Position numbers and translations under genes: made by a program. A stretch of 54,502 nt of DNA, from positions 1 through 54,502 of the forward strand of contig DCIB01000015.1 of assembly GCA_002315915.1 (NCBI GenBank). The letters are read 5' to 3'. This document shows positions 1-9,564 of this stretch, piece by piece. Source of the stretch: Caryophanales bacterium UBA1737 (GTDB taxonomy: Bacteria; Bacillota_I; Bacilli_A; ML615J-28; CAG-313). The notes under the pieces are model-generated. The model saw only the letters and a program-made list of their open reading frames with translations, was not told the DNA's origin and made no database searches. The number at the start of each line of letters is the position of its first letter. Within the stretch, counting starts at the first letter, position 1.

Positions 1-23
1 TCCAATTTATTGGGTACCCAACA

Positions 24-2282
24 TTACATACCCTTTTTTAATCTTTTATTCTTTACTATTTTTATAAATATATAAACAGCTACAACTAATACTAACAATA
101 CTACACTTATGATGATTATTGCTCCTAGAAAATTATATTGTTCAAATGATGAATAATAATTTGTCATATCTAAGCCAGATAATGTTAATAATTCAATGTC
201 TTTATAGTTGTCAGGAACACTTACTTGAATAGATGCATTAGTTAGTTTACCACTTGTTGTATTCAAACTGCACTTAGTTAAAATACTACTATCTGTTGCT
301 TTATAAGTACATAATGTCTCATTATATAAATTATTGTTATCATTGAATAACACATCAATAATTAATGTTTGATTTTTAGATAAACTAATTGTTTTATCTG
401 TTGTATTATATACTATAAAACTATTTTTAATTTCATTATTTTCATATATATAGTATTTAAAATACATAAATGTTTTATGATAATCAGTTATATCTAAGTC
501 AATTTTGAAGTTTTCTATATCAATAGTTCTTTGAATATTAATAATTGGTAAGTTTTTAACTGTTTTAACAGTAACATTTTTGTATATATCAAAACAATTA
601 TTTACGCCATCTTTAGTATAATTAATAACTTCTATATAGTAATTTTTAATAGATGGAGATGATTCTCCATAAAAGTTTATTGTTAATACGAAATTATCAT
701 ATGTAAAATCATCATATAAAGCTTGATTGATAATTAATCCAGTAACTAAAATATTACTATCTAAATTAATTTTATATTCAACTTTTTCTAAAACATTAGT
801 TGTAATGAAATTATCTAAAGTGTAATTATTTTCTTGCTTATAATAATTATCAACTATAAAAATATGATAATTTTTTTCATTTCCTTGCACATCAAAAATA
901 GTTATGTCATATTCACCTACTGTATTTAATACAGTACCGTAATAAACAACTTCATCATTAATATAACATCGTCCAAAAAATTGTAATACGAACCCCACTT
1001 TATATATACCATTATCAATAAAATTAGTATATCTTTCAATAGATAAAGGAGCTGTTTCTTTTATAATTCTTCCGTTTTTTGATGTTGCGGTAAAATTTAT
1101 TTGATAGTTTCCAGGCATATTGCTTTCTAAGTATGGAGTAGTTGGATTTGATGTATCTATTTTGAATTCTAATTCTTCAAAATAAGACTCTGCTTTAAAG
1201 TGATTGTCTAAAGGCGTGTTATAACTTTCATATGATAGAATAGTTTTCTCTTGTTCTATTACTTCATATTCTGTTAAATAATATAATGTACCATTAGATT
1301 TATTTGAAACATAATATAATAATTCTCCATTTACAATTTTTAAATCTATAATATTACCTATAACACTTGATTCATAAACTTTTTTAGAATTTAAACTATC
1401 ATTTTCAATAATTTTTAATGAACTATTTATGTCTGCTATTAGTAAATTTTTGTTATTTTTAAAATTTGGCAAAATGATATATTTATTTAGGTCATTATTG
1501 TATACATTTTTACTTATTAAATTTAAATTGCTATCTAATTTAAAATATAATATATTATTTTGAGTATTAAGAAGTAAATGTATAGATGAGTTAGAAACAT
1601 TTAATGATGAAATCTTTTCATTAGATGTTCCTTCATCAAAATAAATAGTATTAATTATATCTAGATCACTATCAATTTTTACTATAATACTTAAAAACTC
1701 ATTGCTAGTTCCATTATTATAAAATTCTGAATTTAAACTTATTGCACTTTTATATCCAGAAACATATAAATGATTATTACATATATCAATTAAATTAAAT
1801 TCTTCGTAACTTTCTCCACCATAAGTAGTATCTTTTTGTAATGTTAAATTATCTTTATAATAACCAATATATGCATCATCATCCTTTTTGCCTACTATTA
1901 CTAATGTATTATTAAATATATTAATATCTAATACATTTATATCTATAAATTCTTTTCCATTAACTAAAGCATTACTGAAATTATAACTATATATATAATA
2001 ATTATTATTATAATTTACAAGTAGGAATGCATAATTATTGTTATATACACTCTTAATTAATGTTCCATCTGTTATAAAATGTTTTTTAACTTTATCATAA
2101 ATATATATTTTTTCATTTCTTTCAAATGAAAAATAATTTTTATTAATAATTGATACATTATCTGTTAAGTCATTATAATTCATGACAACATCTTCATTAA
2201 TTACTTCTTTTGCAAAAACATTAGATTTATTTAATGATATAAAACAAGAAAATAATATTAAAAACAAAATAAACTTTCTCAT
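24..2282 (-). CDS. membrane-anchored surface protein, propeller-like plus Ig-like regions
   Basis: This 752-residue protein has an N-terminal signal peptide (positively charged MRK, then a hydrophobic core to about residue 24) and one C-terminal membrane segment (about 722-745) followed by a basic tail (KNKRLKKGM). That makes it a type I membrane protein with a large extracytoplasmic part. Residues about 40-340 contain repeated short beta-strand and turn patterns with Asp/Asn-rich loops, suggesting a beta-propeller; this is an inference. Residues about 360-480 look like one or two Ig-like domains of the kind found in Gram-positive surface proteins (a GEYDITIFD strand is visible). No catalytic motif is seen. 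Its ATG overlaps the TGA stop of the upstream gene by four bases (ATGA), so the two are translationally coupled. The function is unknown; adhesion or a surface-structure role is possible. Confidence 0.65.
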   Translation of the reverse strand: MRKFILFLILFSCFISLNKSNVFAKEVINEDVVMNYNDLTDNVSIINKNYFSFERNEKIYIYDKVKKHFITDGTLIKSVYNNNYAFLLVNYNNNYYIYSYNFSNALVNGKEFIDINVLDINIFNNTLVIVGKKDDDAYIGYYKDNLTLQKDTTYGGESYEEFNLIDICNNHLYVSGYKSAISLNSEFYNNGTSNEFLSIIVKIDSDLDIINTIYFDEGTSNEKISSLNVSNSSIHLLLNTQNNILYFKLDSNLNLISKNVYNNDLNKYIILPNFKNNKNLLIADINSSLKIIENDSLNSKKVYESSVIGNIIDLKIVNGELLYYVSNKSNGTLYYLTEYEVIEQEKTILSYESYNTPLDNHFKAESYFEELEFKIDTSNPTTPYLESNMPGNYQINFTATSKNGRIIKETAPLSIERYTNFIDNGIYKVGFVLQFFGRCYINDEVVYYGTVLNTVGEYDITIFDVQGNEKNYHIFIVDNYYKQENNYTLDNFITTNVLEKVEYKINLDSNILVTGLIINQALYDDFTYDNFVLTINFYGESSPSIKNYYIEVINYTKDGVNNCFDIYKNVTVKTVKNLPIINIQRTIDIENFKIDLDITDYHKTFMYFKYYIYENNEIKNSFIVYNTTDKTISLSKNQTLIIDVLFNDNNNLYNETLCTYKATDSSILTKCSLNTTSGKLTNASIQVSVPDNYKDIELLTLSGLDMTNYYSSFEQYNFLGAIIIISVVLLVLVVAVYIFIKIVKNKRLKKGM

Positions 2283-4108
2283 ATTTTTTTCTTACCTACC
2301 ATAAATAATAATATTCCTGATAATGAAGTAGAAGCAACAGGTATCATTAAATACCATAATTTAGAATTATAGTTTTCTTGATTTAAGTTTTCGATAGTTT
2401 GAATATTGTTTATACTAATCTTACTTATATCTTTGGATGTATTTGTAATTGTGTAGTTAATATTTGTATCATATAAATTATCAACTAAGTTATATGATAA
2501 ATCTTTAATTTCAATTCTATATGTTAAATCATCTACATTATTACCTTTTAATGTAATTTTATAATCACCTATTTCATTAAATATATAATTACTATCTACT
2601 TCTAAATCATTAACATATATTTTAGAGTTAGATGTAGGTTTATAACCTTTAGAATATACATTATAATTTGCAATATCGGTTAAAATATCTGTTAAATATA
2701 AATCAGTATAATACAACTCATAATCAAATAAATCAAATTTTACATATACTTCATATAAACCATATTCTAATTTAATATTATCTGTATTAATATTGGATGG
2801 ATTTAATGTACTTTCTTCATCTATATTCAATATATTATTATCTACTTTTATATCATGAAATAAAATTTCATCAATACTTAATCCATTTTGAACATGAAAT
2901 GAGTCTCTTGTATTAATTAATTTCTTATTACTTAAAGAATATAAAGTATTAATAATAGTATATGAATCATTATTTATATTTATAATATTTAAATTAGATG
3001 TATTTATATCTTCGTATCCAATATAAAAGTAATCACTATTGTCTAAAGTTATAAAATTAGTTATATTTTTTATATCATAAGTATTATTACTTATTAAATT
3101 TAATGAATCATCAAATGTAAATACTTTTAAATTATTACTATTAGATCCAATTATATGAATTAAATTATTTCTATATAATACATCAAAATATTGATATGTA
3201 TTATCAAAATCAATATCAACATTTTTATATGATAAATCACTATTTACAAGTGATAATTCATAATTATTGTTATCATTGTATGATTTTAATACAACTATTT
3301 TATTATTATAAATACATGAACCAATATAATTATCAACTCCTTCTTGTGTAAGTGGTAATATTTCATATCTTGTATAATCGCTATCAGTTTTAATCACAAC
3401 AATATCAAAATCATCAGTTTCATATATTAAACCAACAGCTGCACCATCAAGGCCACATAAAAAGTAATAAGACTTATCATTTTTATACATATTATAAACA
3501 AATTGATTTTTTTCACTAAGTCTTATTTGTTTATATGTTAGTTCTAAATTACTATTAAATGATACATAAAATATATTATGACCAAAAGATACAATTTCTC
3601 TTTCTCCACCAACTAATAATAAATCATTTTGACTTTCATAATACATACAAGTTGAATTTTGTGGATGCGTAAAGTAATTAAAAATATCACTAAAGATTAC
3701 ACTATCTTCTTTTACAAGACACAACATATTATCATATCTATTTACTTGTAATAAATAAACAATTCCTCCAAAGCATTTACAACTATTTAAGATTTCATAT
3801 TCTGTATTAATTAAACTAGTTTTAGTTTCAAATACATTATTTAAATCATCTTTTGTAACTTTTGGAATAACTATTACTTGTCTAGTATATAATTTTGATT
3901 CTTTATCCTTATAAGTGATACTATAAAGACCAGTTTTTGTTCTATCTAAATTTGATTCTGTAATGGTATATCCATCAATTTCAAGTGGTACACTACTATT
4001 TAATTCTATTAAACAATCTTTTATTATCTTATCTTCAGCATAGACATTTTTTATATTAAAAGATAACATTAATATAAATATTAATAAAAATAATCCTATT
4101 TTTCTCAT
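2279..4108 (-). CDS. membrane-anchored surface protein, paralogue-like neighbour of the preceding one
   Basis: This 609-residue protein has a signal peptide (residues 1-24, ending VYA), an Ig-like segment at about 30-85 (TGLYSITY), a long beta-rich region at about 90-400 that resembles a propeller, a second Ig-like segment at about 475-550 (GDYKITLKG), and a C-terminal membrane helix (about 585-603) followed by KKK. The architecture matches its downstream neighbour, so the pair probably arose by duplication or acts together. It ends in TGA inside the next start codon, which shows that TGA is a stop here. A GAAAGG ribosome binding site precedes the ATG, and a TATAAT box lies further upstream in the AT-rich gap at 4109-4162. 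The family is not recognised and no function is assigned. Confidence 0.65.
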   Translation of the reverse strand: MRKIGLFLLIFILMLSFNIKNVYAEDKIIKDCLIELNSSVPLEIDGYTITESNLDRTKTGLYSITYKDKESKLYTRQVIVIPKVTKDDLNNVFETKTSLINTEYEILNSCKCFGGIVYLLQVNRYDNMLCLVKEDSVIFSDIFNYFTHPQNSTCMYYESQNDLLLVGGEREIVSFGHNIFYVSFNSNLELTYKQIRLSEKNQFVYNMYKNDKSYYFLCGLDGAAVGLIYETDDFDIVVIKTDSDYTRYEILPLTQEGVDNYIGSCIYNNKIVVLKSYNDNNNYELSLVNSDLSYKNVDIDFDNTYQYFDVLYRNNLIHIIGSNSNNLKVFTFDDSLNLISNNTYDIKNITNFITLDNSDYFYIGYEDINTSNLNIININNDSYTIINTLYSLSNKKLINTRDSFHVQNGLSIDEILFHDIKVDNNILNIDEESTLNPSNINTDNIKLEYGLYEVYVKFDLFDYELYYTDLYLTDILTDIANYNVYSKGYKPTSNSKIYVNDLEVDSNYIFNEIGDYKITLKGNNVDDLTYRIEIKDLSYNLVDNLYDTNINYTITNTSKDISKISINNIQTIENLNQENYNSKLWYLMIPVASTSLSGILLFMVGKKKI

Positions 4109-4162
4109 ATATTTATCCTTTCATATATATAATTATAAAAAAATGAGAAATTACTTTTGTGA

Positions 4163-4198
4163 AAAAAAGATGTTAATCATAAGATTAACATCTTTTTT
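4163..4198 (-). terminator. rho-independent terminator of the methyltransferase operon
   Basis: A perfect 15-bp stem (4163-4177 with 4184-4198) with a 6-base loop is followed on the minus strand by a T run. The stop codon of the methyltransferase gene (TAA, 4185-4187) lies inside the stem. It ends the flavoprotein-flavoprotein-methyltransferase operon and separates it from the two surface-protein genes. Confidence 0.85.
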
Positions 4199-5207
4199 CT
4201 ATATGTAGTTTAATGCTATTTAATACTTTTTTAAATCCTTCATAATCTTTTAAAGATGGTAATTGATATATTTCAACACCTTTTGTTTCTAAGGATTTAG
4301 AATTATCCATAATAAGGATTGCTTTTGTTGATTTATTATTAATAAAGAAATCATCTGGTAATGATATTAAAGCATTAATATGTCCTTTTTCAAATAACAT
4401 CTTCTTAAATAAATCGTTTCCTTTTTGATCAAAAAAATCAGTATCTATCAAATATATATAAGAAACATCTTTTTTTATATTTAATAAATGTTCAATTACT
4501 AAATATGGGAAATATGTAACTTTATTATCATATAAATATGAAGAATAATTTTCATTATTATAATCATATGTAGCAAGATCAGATATAACTAAATCACATT
4601 CTGATGGTATAAAAGATAAACAATCATCAAAATGAAGTTCTGTATCTATTTCTAACATATTTGCTTTCATAGTAGATACTCTTGCAAGTAATTCATGTGA
4701 TTCAAAACCTACTAAAGAGATTTGTTTATTTAAGTTAATAGCTAAATAATAAGCAAGATTTCCAACACCAAAATTTGGGTCAAATAAAACTAATTCTTCT
4801 TTACTATCTATTAGATAGGTAGATATTATTTGAATTAATGATGCTATTGCATCAGGTGTTATTATATCATATGAAAATGATACATCTTTAAATCCTTTAA
4901 TATCTAATAATAATAATGCTCTTCTAACATCTTCTTGATTAATTCCTTCATTATCAGATATTTCTTTTAATTCATCTAATAATAAATTTATTTTTTTAAG
5001 TTCTTTTTCATCTATTATTTCTAAACCTTCACCTGTTAAAAAATAATTACATATAGATATTAAGCATTCATAGAAATTTGAATGAAGAGTTTCAGTCAAA
5101 TAATTAGATGCACCTGTATTTTCATGTTCAGGAGCTGTTGCTTCAAAATATATAAGTGATGCTTCTTCTAAAACATCAACTATTTTATTAATTATAGAAT
5201 CACTCAT
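4185..5207 (-). CDS. class I SAM-dependent methyltransferase, YtxK-like
   Basis: This 340-residue cytoplasmic protein has an N-terminal helical region (about 1-110) followed by a Rossmann methyltransferase fold. The SAM-binding motif I is visible as DPNFGVGNL (about 143-151). An acidic position closing strand 2 lies in GFESHE (about 167-172). Overall it follows the plan of the N6-adenine methyltransferase-like YtxK family of Bacillota. The catalytic motif IV, normally NPPY in DNA methylases, is replaced by ISDLATYDY (about 208-216), so base methylation is doubtful and the substrate is unknown. A GGAG ribosome binding site precedes the ATG, and the start overlaps the upstream flavoprotein gene by eight bases. 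It is the last gene of a three-gene operon. Confidence 0.75.
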   Translation of the reverse strand: MSDSIINKIVDVLEEASLIYFEATAPEHENTGASNYLTETLHSNFYECLISICNYFLTGEGLEIIDEKELKKINLLLDELKEISDNEGINQEDVRRALLLLDIKGFKDVSFSYDIITPDAIASLIQIISTYLIDSKEELVLFDPNFGVGNLAYYLAINLNKQISLVGFESHELLARVSTMKANMLEIDTELHFDDCLSFIPSECDLVISDLATYDYNNENYSSYLYDNKVTYFPYLVIEHLLNIKKDVSYIYLIDTDFFDQKGNDLFKKMLFEKGHINALISLPDDFFINNKSTKAILIMDNSKSLETKGVEIYQLPSLKDYEGFKKVLNSIKLHIEKRC

Positions 5208-6783
5208 ATTTTTCTCCTTCTAATATCTTTAAAGTTACTTTAATCGCATCTGTTGCACTAGTTACTATACCACCTGAATGTCCAGATCCTTCTCCAACTG
5301 CATAAACTCCTTTAATAGATGTCTCTAATAAATCATTTCTAGATATTCTAATAGGAGATGATGTTCTAGTTTCTATAGCTGTAAGTATTGCATCAGTGTT
5401 TTTAAAAAAAGATAGTTTACTAGATATCTTTATAATACCTTCTTTTAATGATTCATTTATAAAACTTGGTAATATATCATTTAAATTAGATACTTTATAT
5501 TCACTTCTTATACTTGGTATAATACTTTTTAATTTATTTGTATTGATATTATTTAAATAATCGTATAATGTTTGTACTAAAACTTTACCATTTTCTTTAT
5601 TATACGCAGTAGTTTCTAATTCTTTAATAAAAAATAAACCATCTAATACACTATTTTTATAGTAATCTTCAACTCTAACATCACATAATATAGCCGAATT
5701 TGCATTAACATTATTTCTTAATCTATTACTCATACCATTAACAACTAATCTACCATTAATTGATGAAGAATTAACTACTTCTCCTCCTGGACACATGCAA
5801 AAAGTATACACAGATCGATTATTATCTAAATGAACTACTTGTTTATATATAGATGGTGGTAATAATTTATAATTACCATGATAATTTGCTTTATCGACAT
5901 CCTTTTGTGGATGTTCAATTCTTAATCCTACTGCAAAATTCTTTGGTTCCATATCCATATGGATACTATTTAAGTATTCATATGTATCATAACTAGAATG
6001 CCCTGTTGCAAGAATTAAGTAATCATAATGAAGTTTATCAATTATTTTAGAATCAAAATATGCATAATTATTAGAAAATGATATTAGTTTAGTTTCAAAA
6101 TAATACTTTGTTCCAATACTTTCTAAATATATTCTGATATTTACTAATACTTTTCTTAAAATATCTGAACCTACATGAGGATGTGATTCATATAATATAT
6201 CACTAGGAGCACCAAATTCTACTAATTTTTCTAAGATAAACCTATTATATGAATTATTACTACCAGTATATAGTTTTCCATCAGAAAAAGTACCAGCACC
6301 ACCTTCGCCAAAGCATATATTTGATGTTTCATTTAAATGATTGTTATTAAAGAAATCTTCTACATCTAAAATTCTATCTTCTACTCTTTTACCCATTTCT
6401 ATAATAGAAACTCTAAATTTACACATAGAAAACAGTAATGCGCTAAATAATCCTGCAGGTCCGCTTCCAACTATAACTATATCTTTTAAATTATATTTTT
6501 CTTTTAATGAATTATTAATTGTTTCATCTTTATTATAAATAGAAACATTATTTTTTGATAAAGTAAGATATTCTTCAGATAATGTACTAAATAAAAAACT
6601 TAACACTAATCTAAAATTACCATGTCTATTATCTAAACTTTTTTTATATAATGTAAGATTATCAATTTTATTAATCTTTAAAGTTTCTCTAATATAACAT
6701 TCTCCAAAATTCATTATCTCATCAAATGTTGGATAATTTTTATTTGGATCAAATTTATATATAACTTCTTTTATTTGCAGCAT
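5200..6783 (-). CDS. FAD-dependent dehydrogenase-like protein (COG2509 type)
   Basis: This 527-residue flavoprotein has an N-terminal region of about 90 residues before the dinucleotide-binding motif GSGPAGL (about 107-113). The family signature GEGGAGTFSDGKL (about 159-171) follows, then ATGHSS and a C-terminal VGEGSGHSGGIV / ATDAIK FAD-contact region. This arrangement is typical of the uncharacterised NAD(FAD)-utilising dehydrogenases often annotated FAD-dependent protein. No substrate is known for the family. The gene overlaps the upstream BaiN/HI0933-type flavoprotein by 13 bases and the downstream methyltransferase by eight, so the three are very likely co-expressed. Confidence 0.85.
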   Translation of the reverse strand: MLQIKEVIYKFDPNKNYPTFDEIMNFGECYIRETLKINKIDNLTLYKKSLDNRHGNFRLVLSFLFSTLSEEYLTLSKNNVSIYNKDETINNSLKEKYNLKDIVIVGSGPAGLFSALLFSMCKFRVSIIEMGKRVEDRILDVEDFFNNNHLNETSNICFGEGGAGTFSDGKLYTGSNNSYNRFILEKLVEFGAPSDILYESHPHVGSDILRKVLVNIRIYLESIGTKYYFETKLISFSNNYAYFDSKIIDKLHYDYLILATGHSSYDTYEYLNSIHMDMEPKNFAVGLRIEHPQKDVDKANYHGNYKLLPPSIYKQVVHLDNNRSVYTFCMCPGGEVVNSSSINGRLVVNGMSNRLRNNVNANSAILCDVRVEDYYKNSVLDGLFFIKELETTAYNKENGKVLVQTLYDYLNNINTNKLKSIIPSIRSEYKVSNLNDILPSFINESLKEGIIKISSKLSFFKNTDAILTAIETRTSSPIRISRNDLLETSIKGVYAVGEGSGHSGGIVTSATDAIKVTLKILEGEKYE

Positions 6784-7979
6784 TTTATCAAACTCTTTGC
6801 AGCAACTAATGCAGAACTAATAGCAAACCCCATATTATATCCACCACAGTTACCATTTATATCTAATATTTCACCTACAAAATACATATTTGGATATTTT
6901 TTAGATTCAAAATTATTATTTATTTCATCTAAACATATTCCACCACATGTAATATGAGCATTATCATATCCATATAAAGATGTATTATTAAATTCTACAT
7001 GTTTAATTAATTCACTTAAATCATCAATATGCTTAAATTTAACATCTTTATTAGATAAAGATGGTTTTATATTTAATTTCTTTAATAAATACATCGTTAA
7101 TTCTTTTGGAATATAAGTGCATAGTGATTCTGGTAAAGTTTGATCTATAAATGACATCATGGAATTTCCAATTATACCTTTAATTTGAGTTAAATCATGA
7201 AACGGATCAAAATCAAATACAAGTTTTAAATTATCTTTATCAAACCTATTAGCAGCATTCATAACTGGAATTCCACTAAAACCATCTTTTTTAACTTGTA
7301 CTTCTCCAAATTCTGAATACAATAATTCGTCATTATTATATAATGAAACATTAGAATTAATTCTTAAACCACTAATAATAGATAGATCTTCTCCCACTTT
7401 AATACCCACAAGACCTGGATGAGTGTTAGTATATTTTATATTTAATCTATCTAAGATGTTAAATGTATTACATTTAACATCTTTTGTTTCAACATAAGAT
7501 CCAGTTGATAGTACTACATATTTTGATTTAATAATACCTTTAGATGTATCTATTAAATATATATCATTATCTTTTTTAATATCTTTAACATAACATGAGG
7601 TAATTACTTCTACATTTTCATTATTTAAATTATATCTTAAAAAATCAAGAAATGAACTTGCTTTAAAAGAAGCTGGATACATTCTATTTTCTTCAGATAC
7701 AGTATAAGTTAATCCTAAAAAATCTAAATCATTTAATGTATTATCTATACTTTGAATAGTTTTTAAATTATCAATAAATTCAGGGTGATTATATTTATTA
7801 CTTTCTAATTTATAATTAAAAAAATTACATTTACCATTACCAGTTTGAAGTATTTTTTGACCAATTCTATCATTTCCTTCTAAAATAGTGCAAGAAACTC
7901 CTCTTTTAGCAAGATAGCTTCCTAAAATAAGTCCAGATACTCCACCACCAATAATTGTAATATTTTTTAGATCATTCAT
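6771..7979 (-). CDS. BaiN/HI0933-family NAD(P)/FAD-dependent oxidoreductase
   Basis: The protein begins MNDLKNITIIGGGVSGL, a textbook FAD-binding N terminus, and runs 402 residues, the usual length for the HI0933/BaiN/YhiN family. Further family marks are GNGKCNFFN, near residues 60-70, and a C-terminal GGICLDEIN ... GEILDINGNCGGYN ... AISSALVAAKS segment. The reading frame stays open for 35 more codons upstream (to 8084), but that extension is a hydrophobic translation of AT-rich promoter DNA. The ATG at 7979 has a good AGAGG site just upstream, so it is preferred. It is the first gene of the operon with the COG2509 flavoprotein and the YtxK-like methyltransferase, divergent from the YidD-like gene. 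The physiological substrate is unknown. Confidence 0.85.
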   Translation of the reverse strand: MNDLKNITIIGGGVSGLILGSYLAKRGVSCTILEGNDRIGQKILQTGNGKCNFFNYKLESNKYNHPEFIDNLKTIQSIDNTLNDLDFLGLTYTVSEENRMYPASFKASSFLDFLRYNLNNENVEVITSCYVKDIKKDNDIYLIDTSKGIIKSKYVVLSTGSYVETKDVKCNTFNILDRLNIKYTNTHPGLVGIKVGEDLSIISGLRINSNVSLYNNDELLYSEFGEVQVKKDGFSGIPVMNAANRFDKDNLKLVFDFDPFHDLTQIKGIIGNSMMSFIDQTLPESLCTYIPKELTMYLLKKLNIKPSLSNKDVKFKHIDDLSELIKHVEFNNTSLYGYDNAHITCGGICLDEINNNFESKKYPNMYFVGEILDINGNCGGYNMGFAISSALVAAKSLIKCCK

Positions 7980-8061
7980 AAGTATACCTCTTATAATATA
8001 TATTATTATAACAATGAAATAGATATTTTTCCAAATATCAGTAAGTATCAAATATAAATAG

Positions 8062-8067
8062 TATAAT
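8062..8067 (+). promoter_or_regulatory. candidate -10 element placing transcription start at the ATG
   Basis: A TATAAT box ends six bases before the ATG at 8074, and no Shine-Dalgarno sequence fits in between. If used, the transcript would start at or next to the ATG and be leaderless. The -35 region is weak, so this is an inference from spacing. Confidence 0.4.
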
Positions 8068-8073
8068 ATAAAT

Positions 8074-8811
8074 ATGAAAAACAATTTACCTATTAATTTA
8101 ATAAATAATTATCAAAATAGAAATACTTTGCCTAATAAAAGATGTATACATTATCCTACATGTAGCTGGTATTCCAAAGAATGTTATAATAAATTTAATT
8201 TTTTAACTGCTTCTTTAAAAACATTTATTAGGGTTTTGTTTTGTAATAGATTAAATCCTAATATAGTTGATTTGCCTTTAAAAAATAAAGAAAAAAGTTT
8301 ATTAAAGAAAAAATCAAAAAGTGTTATTCCTTATTTATTATATATACAAGATAAATATCCGTTATCTTGTTTAGATGATTATATTAAATTTATTTATCAA
8401 AGAAACTTTGGACCAAGTCATTATAATATAAATAAAGATGATTTAATTAATAATCTAAATCAAGAATTATGTAATTCAAATAAAACAACTGATTATATAG
8501 AAAGACTTGGAAATGGTTATAGTAGATATTATTATTCTACAAAAACTAATATCTATAAATTAGTTGAATGTTTTATACAATCACAAACTAATAATCAAGA
8601 TAATACTAATAATTTTTTATATGAATTAAATGAATTAATTAAATTGATAAAATATAGAAAAATAAATTTAAATTATTATGTATCATATATTGATATGATA
8701 AATTATTTAAATAATGGAATAAGACAGCTACATCATACTAATAGATATAAATATAATTATAATCCACAATATCTAATAATTAAAGATGAATTAATTAAAA
8801 ATATAAAATAA
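8074..8811 (+). CDS. YidD-like domain fused to an uncharacterised C-terminal domain
   Basis: Residues about 8-70 match the plan of YidD, the small membrane-protein insertion efficiency factor that works beside YidC. The LINNYQ start, HYPTCSWYSKEC (about 26-37) and the ...LKTFIRVLFCNR... stretch (about 47-58) correspond to the family's FYQ, PTCSxYxxEA and RilRCNP motifs. YidD proteins are normally 70-90 residues; this one has 245. The extra part (about 85-245) contains IYQRNFGPSHYN, YIERLGNGYSRYYY and a helical tail, and resembles an uncharacterised Bacillota protein family with a YQ-x-xFG-x-xH core; that recognition is from memory and tentative. The start agrees with the YidD alignment. The gene heads a two-gene rightward operon with a membrane protein 11 bases downstream. 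Confidence 0.6.
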   Translation: MKNNLPINLINNYQNRNTLPNKRCIHYPTCSWYSKECYNKFNFLTASLKTFIRVLFCNRLNPNIVDLPLKNKEKSLLKKKSKSVIPYLLYIQDKYPLSCLDDYIKFIYQRNFGPSHYNINKDDLINNLNQELCNSNKTTDYIERLGNGYSRYYYSTKTNIYKLVECFIQSQTNNQDNTNNFLYELNELIKLIKYRKINLNYYVSYIDMINYLNNGIRQLHHTNRYKYNYNPQYLIIKDELIKNIK

Positions 8812-8822
8812 GAGGTATATAT

Positions 8823-9524
8823 ATGAATAATAGATTTTTAGAATTCTTTTATAATATTAAAAACTGGTTAAGAAACTTTTTTGATCCAACAAGATGTAAT
8901 AAAATATTTGAAATACATTACTTTATAAGATTAATTACTGCTGTAATACTGTTCTTCTCATTTTTTAATATATTTAATACCTATGTACAATTATCTGGTA
9001 CATCAAGCGGTCAAACATATTCATTATATTGGATAGGAATTGGTAGAAACGCTACCGCAACACTTTCTACTTCTACAAATAGTTTTGGAGATTTAATAAA
9101 CAATTTTTATATTTCTCATGTTGATGCTGTTTGTCAAGCATCTACGTCGCAATTACCAAGTTGCCAATTGGTATTAATTATATTACCAATTATTATGTCA
9201 TTTATATTTGGGGTTGGTAATTATGTATTAAGATTCTTTATTAAAGATTTTAAAATTATTAATTTTCTAGACTATATCTGTGGCGGAATGATTTTAATAT
9301 CAGGATTACTTATGCTATTTGCTCCAATAGAAGCTAAAAATATAATAAATAGTTTTATGATAACAAATGATACTCCATCATTTATTTTTACAAAATGTAC
9401 TATATATATTGGAACAACATCTAAAACAAGTGTTTCAACAGCTTTATGGTATTTAATTTTTGGTGGATTAACAATTGGATTAAATTTTATTGAATCAAAA
9501 ATATTATTTAATCCATATAAATAA
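8823..9524 (+). CDS. polytopic membrane protein of unknown function
   Basis: This 233-residue protein has about four hydrophobic segments (roughly 34-52, 117-138, 150-170 and 205-220). A Ser/Thr-rich loop (about 58-90) between the first two is probably extracytoplasmic. A short aromatic-rich amphipathic stretch precedes the first helix. No catalytic or transport motif is visible and the family is not recognised. An AGAGGT ribosome binding site lies seven bases before the ATG. It follows the YidD-like fusion gene by 11 bases and shares its terminator, so both are probably made together; a link to membrane protein biogenesis is a guess from context. Confidence 0.6.
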   Translation: MNNRFLEFFYNIKNWLRNFFDPTRCNKIFEIHYFIRLITAVILFFSFFNIFNTYVQLSGTSSGQTYSLYWIGIGRNATATLSTSTNSFGDLINNFYISHVDAVCQASTSQLPSCQLVLIILPIIMSFIFGVGNYVLRFFIKDFKIINFLDYICGGMILISGLLMLFAPIEAKNIINSFMITNDTPSFIFTKCTIYIGTTSKTSVSTALWYLIFGGLTIGLNFIESKILFNPYK

Positions 9525-9529
9525 TTAAA

Positions 9530-9553
9530 AAGAACTAACTTACGTTAGTTCTT
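9530..9553. terminator. bidirectional hairpin terminator
   Basis: A perfect 10-bp stem (9530-9539 with 9544-9553) with a TTAC loop is flanked by A-rich sequence on the left and T-rich sequence on the right. It can end both the rightward YidD-like operon and the leftward tRNA-Gly transcript. Confidence 0.8.
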
Positions 9554-9564
9554 ATATTTTATTT

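Noticed and set aside
2..21. Overlapping palindromes CCAATTTATTGG and TTGGGTACCCAA at the left edge
   Set aside because: They may be part of a terminator after the first gene, but the window ends here, so stem and T tract cannot be judged.
7980..8084. Upstream extension of the BaiN-type flavoprotein frame by 35 codons
   Set aside because: It translates AT-rich promoter DNA into a hydrophobic stretch, overlaps the divergent gene, and a good AGAGG site stands before the ATG at 7979.
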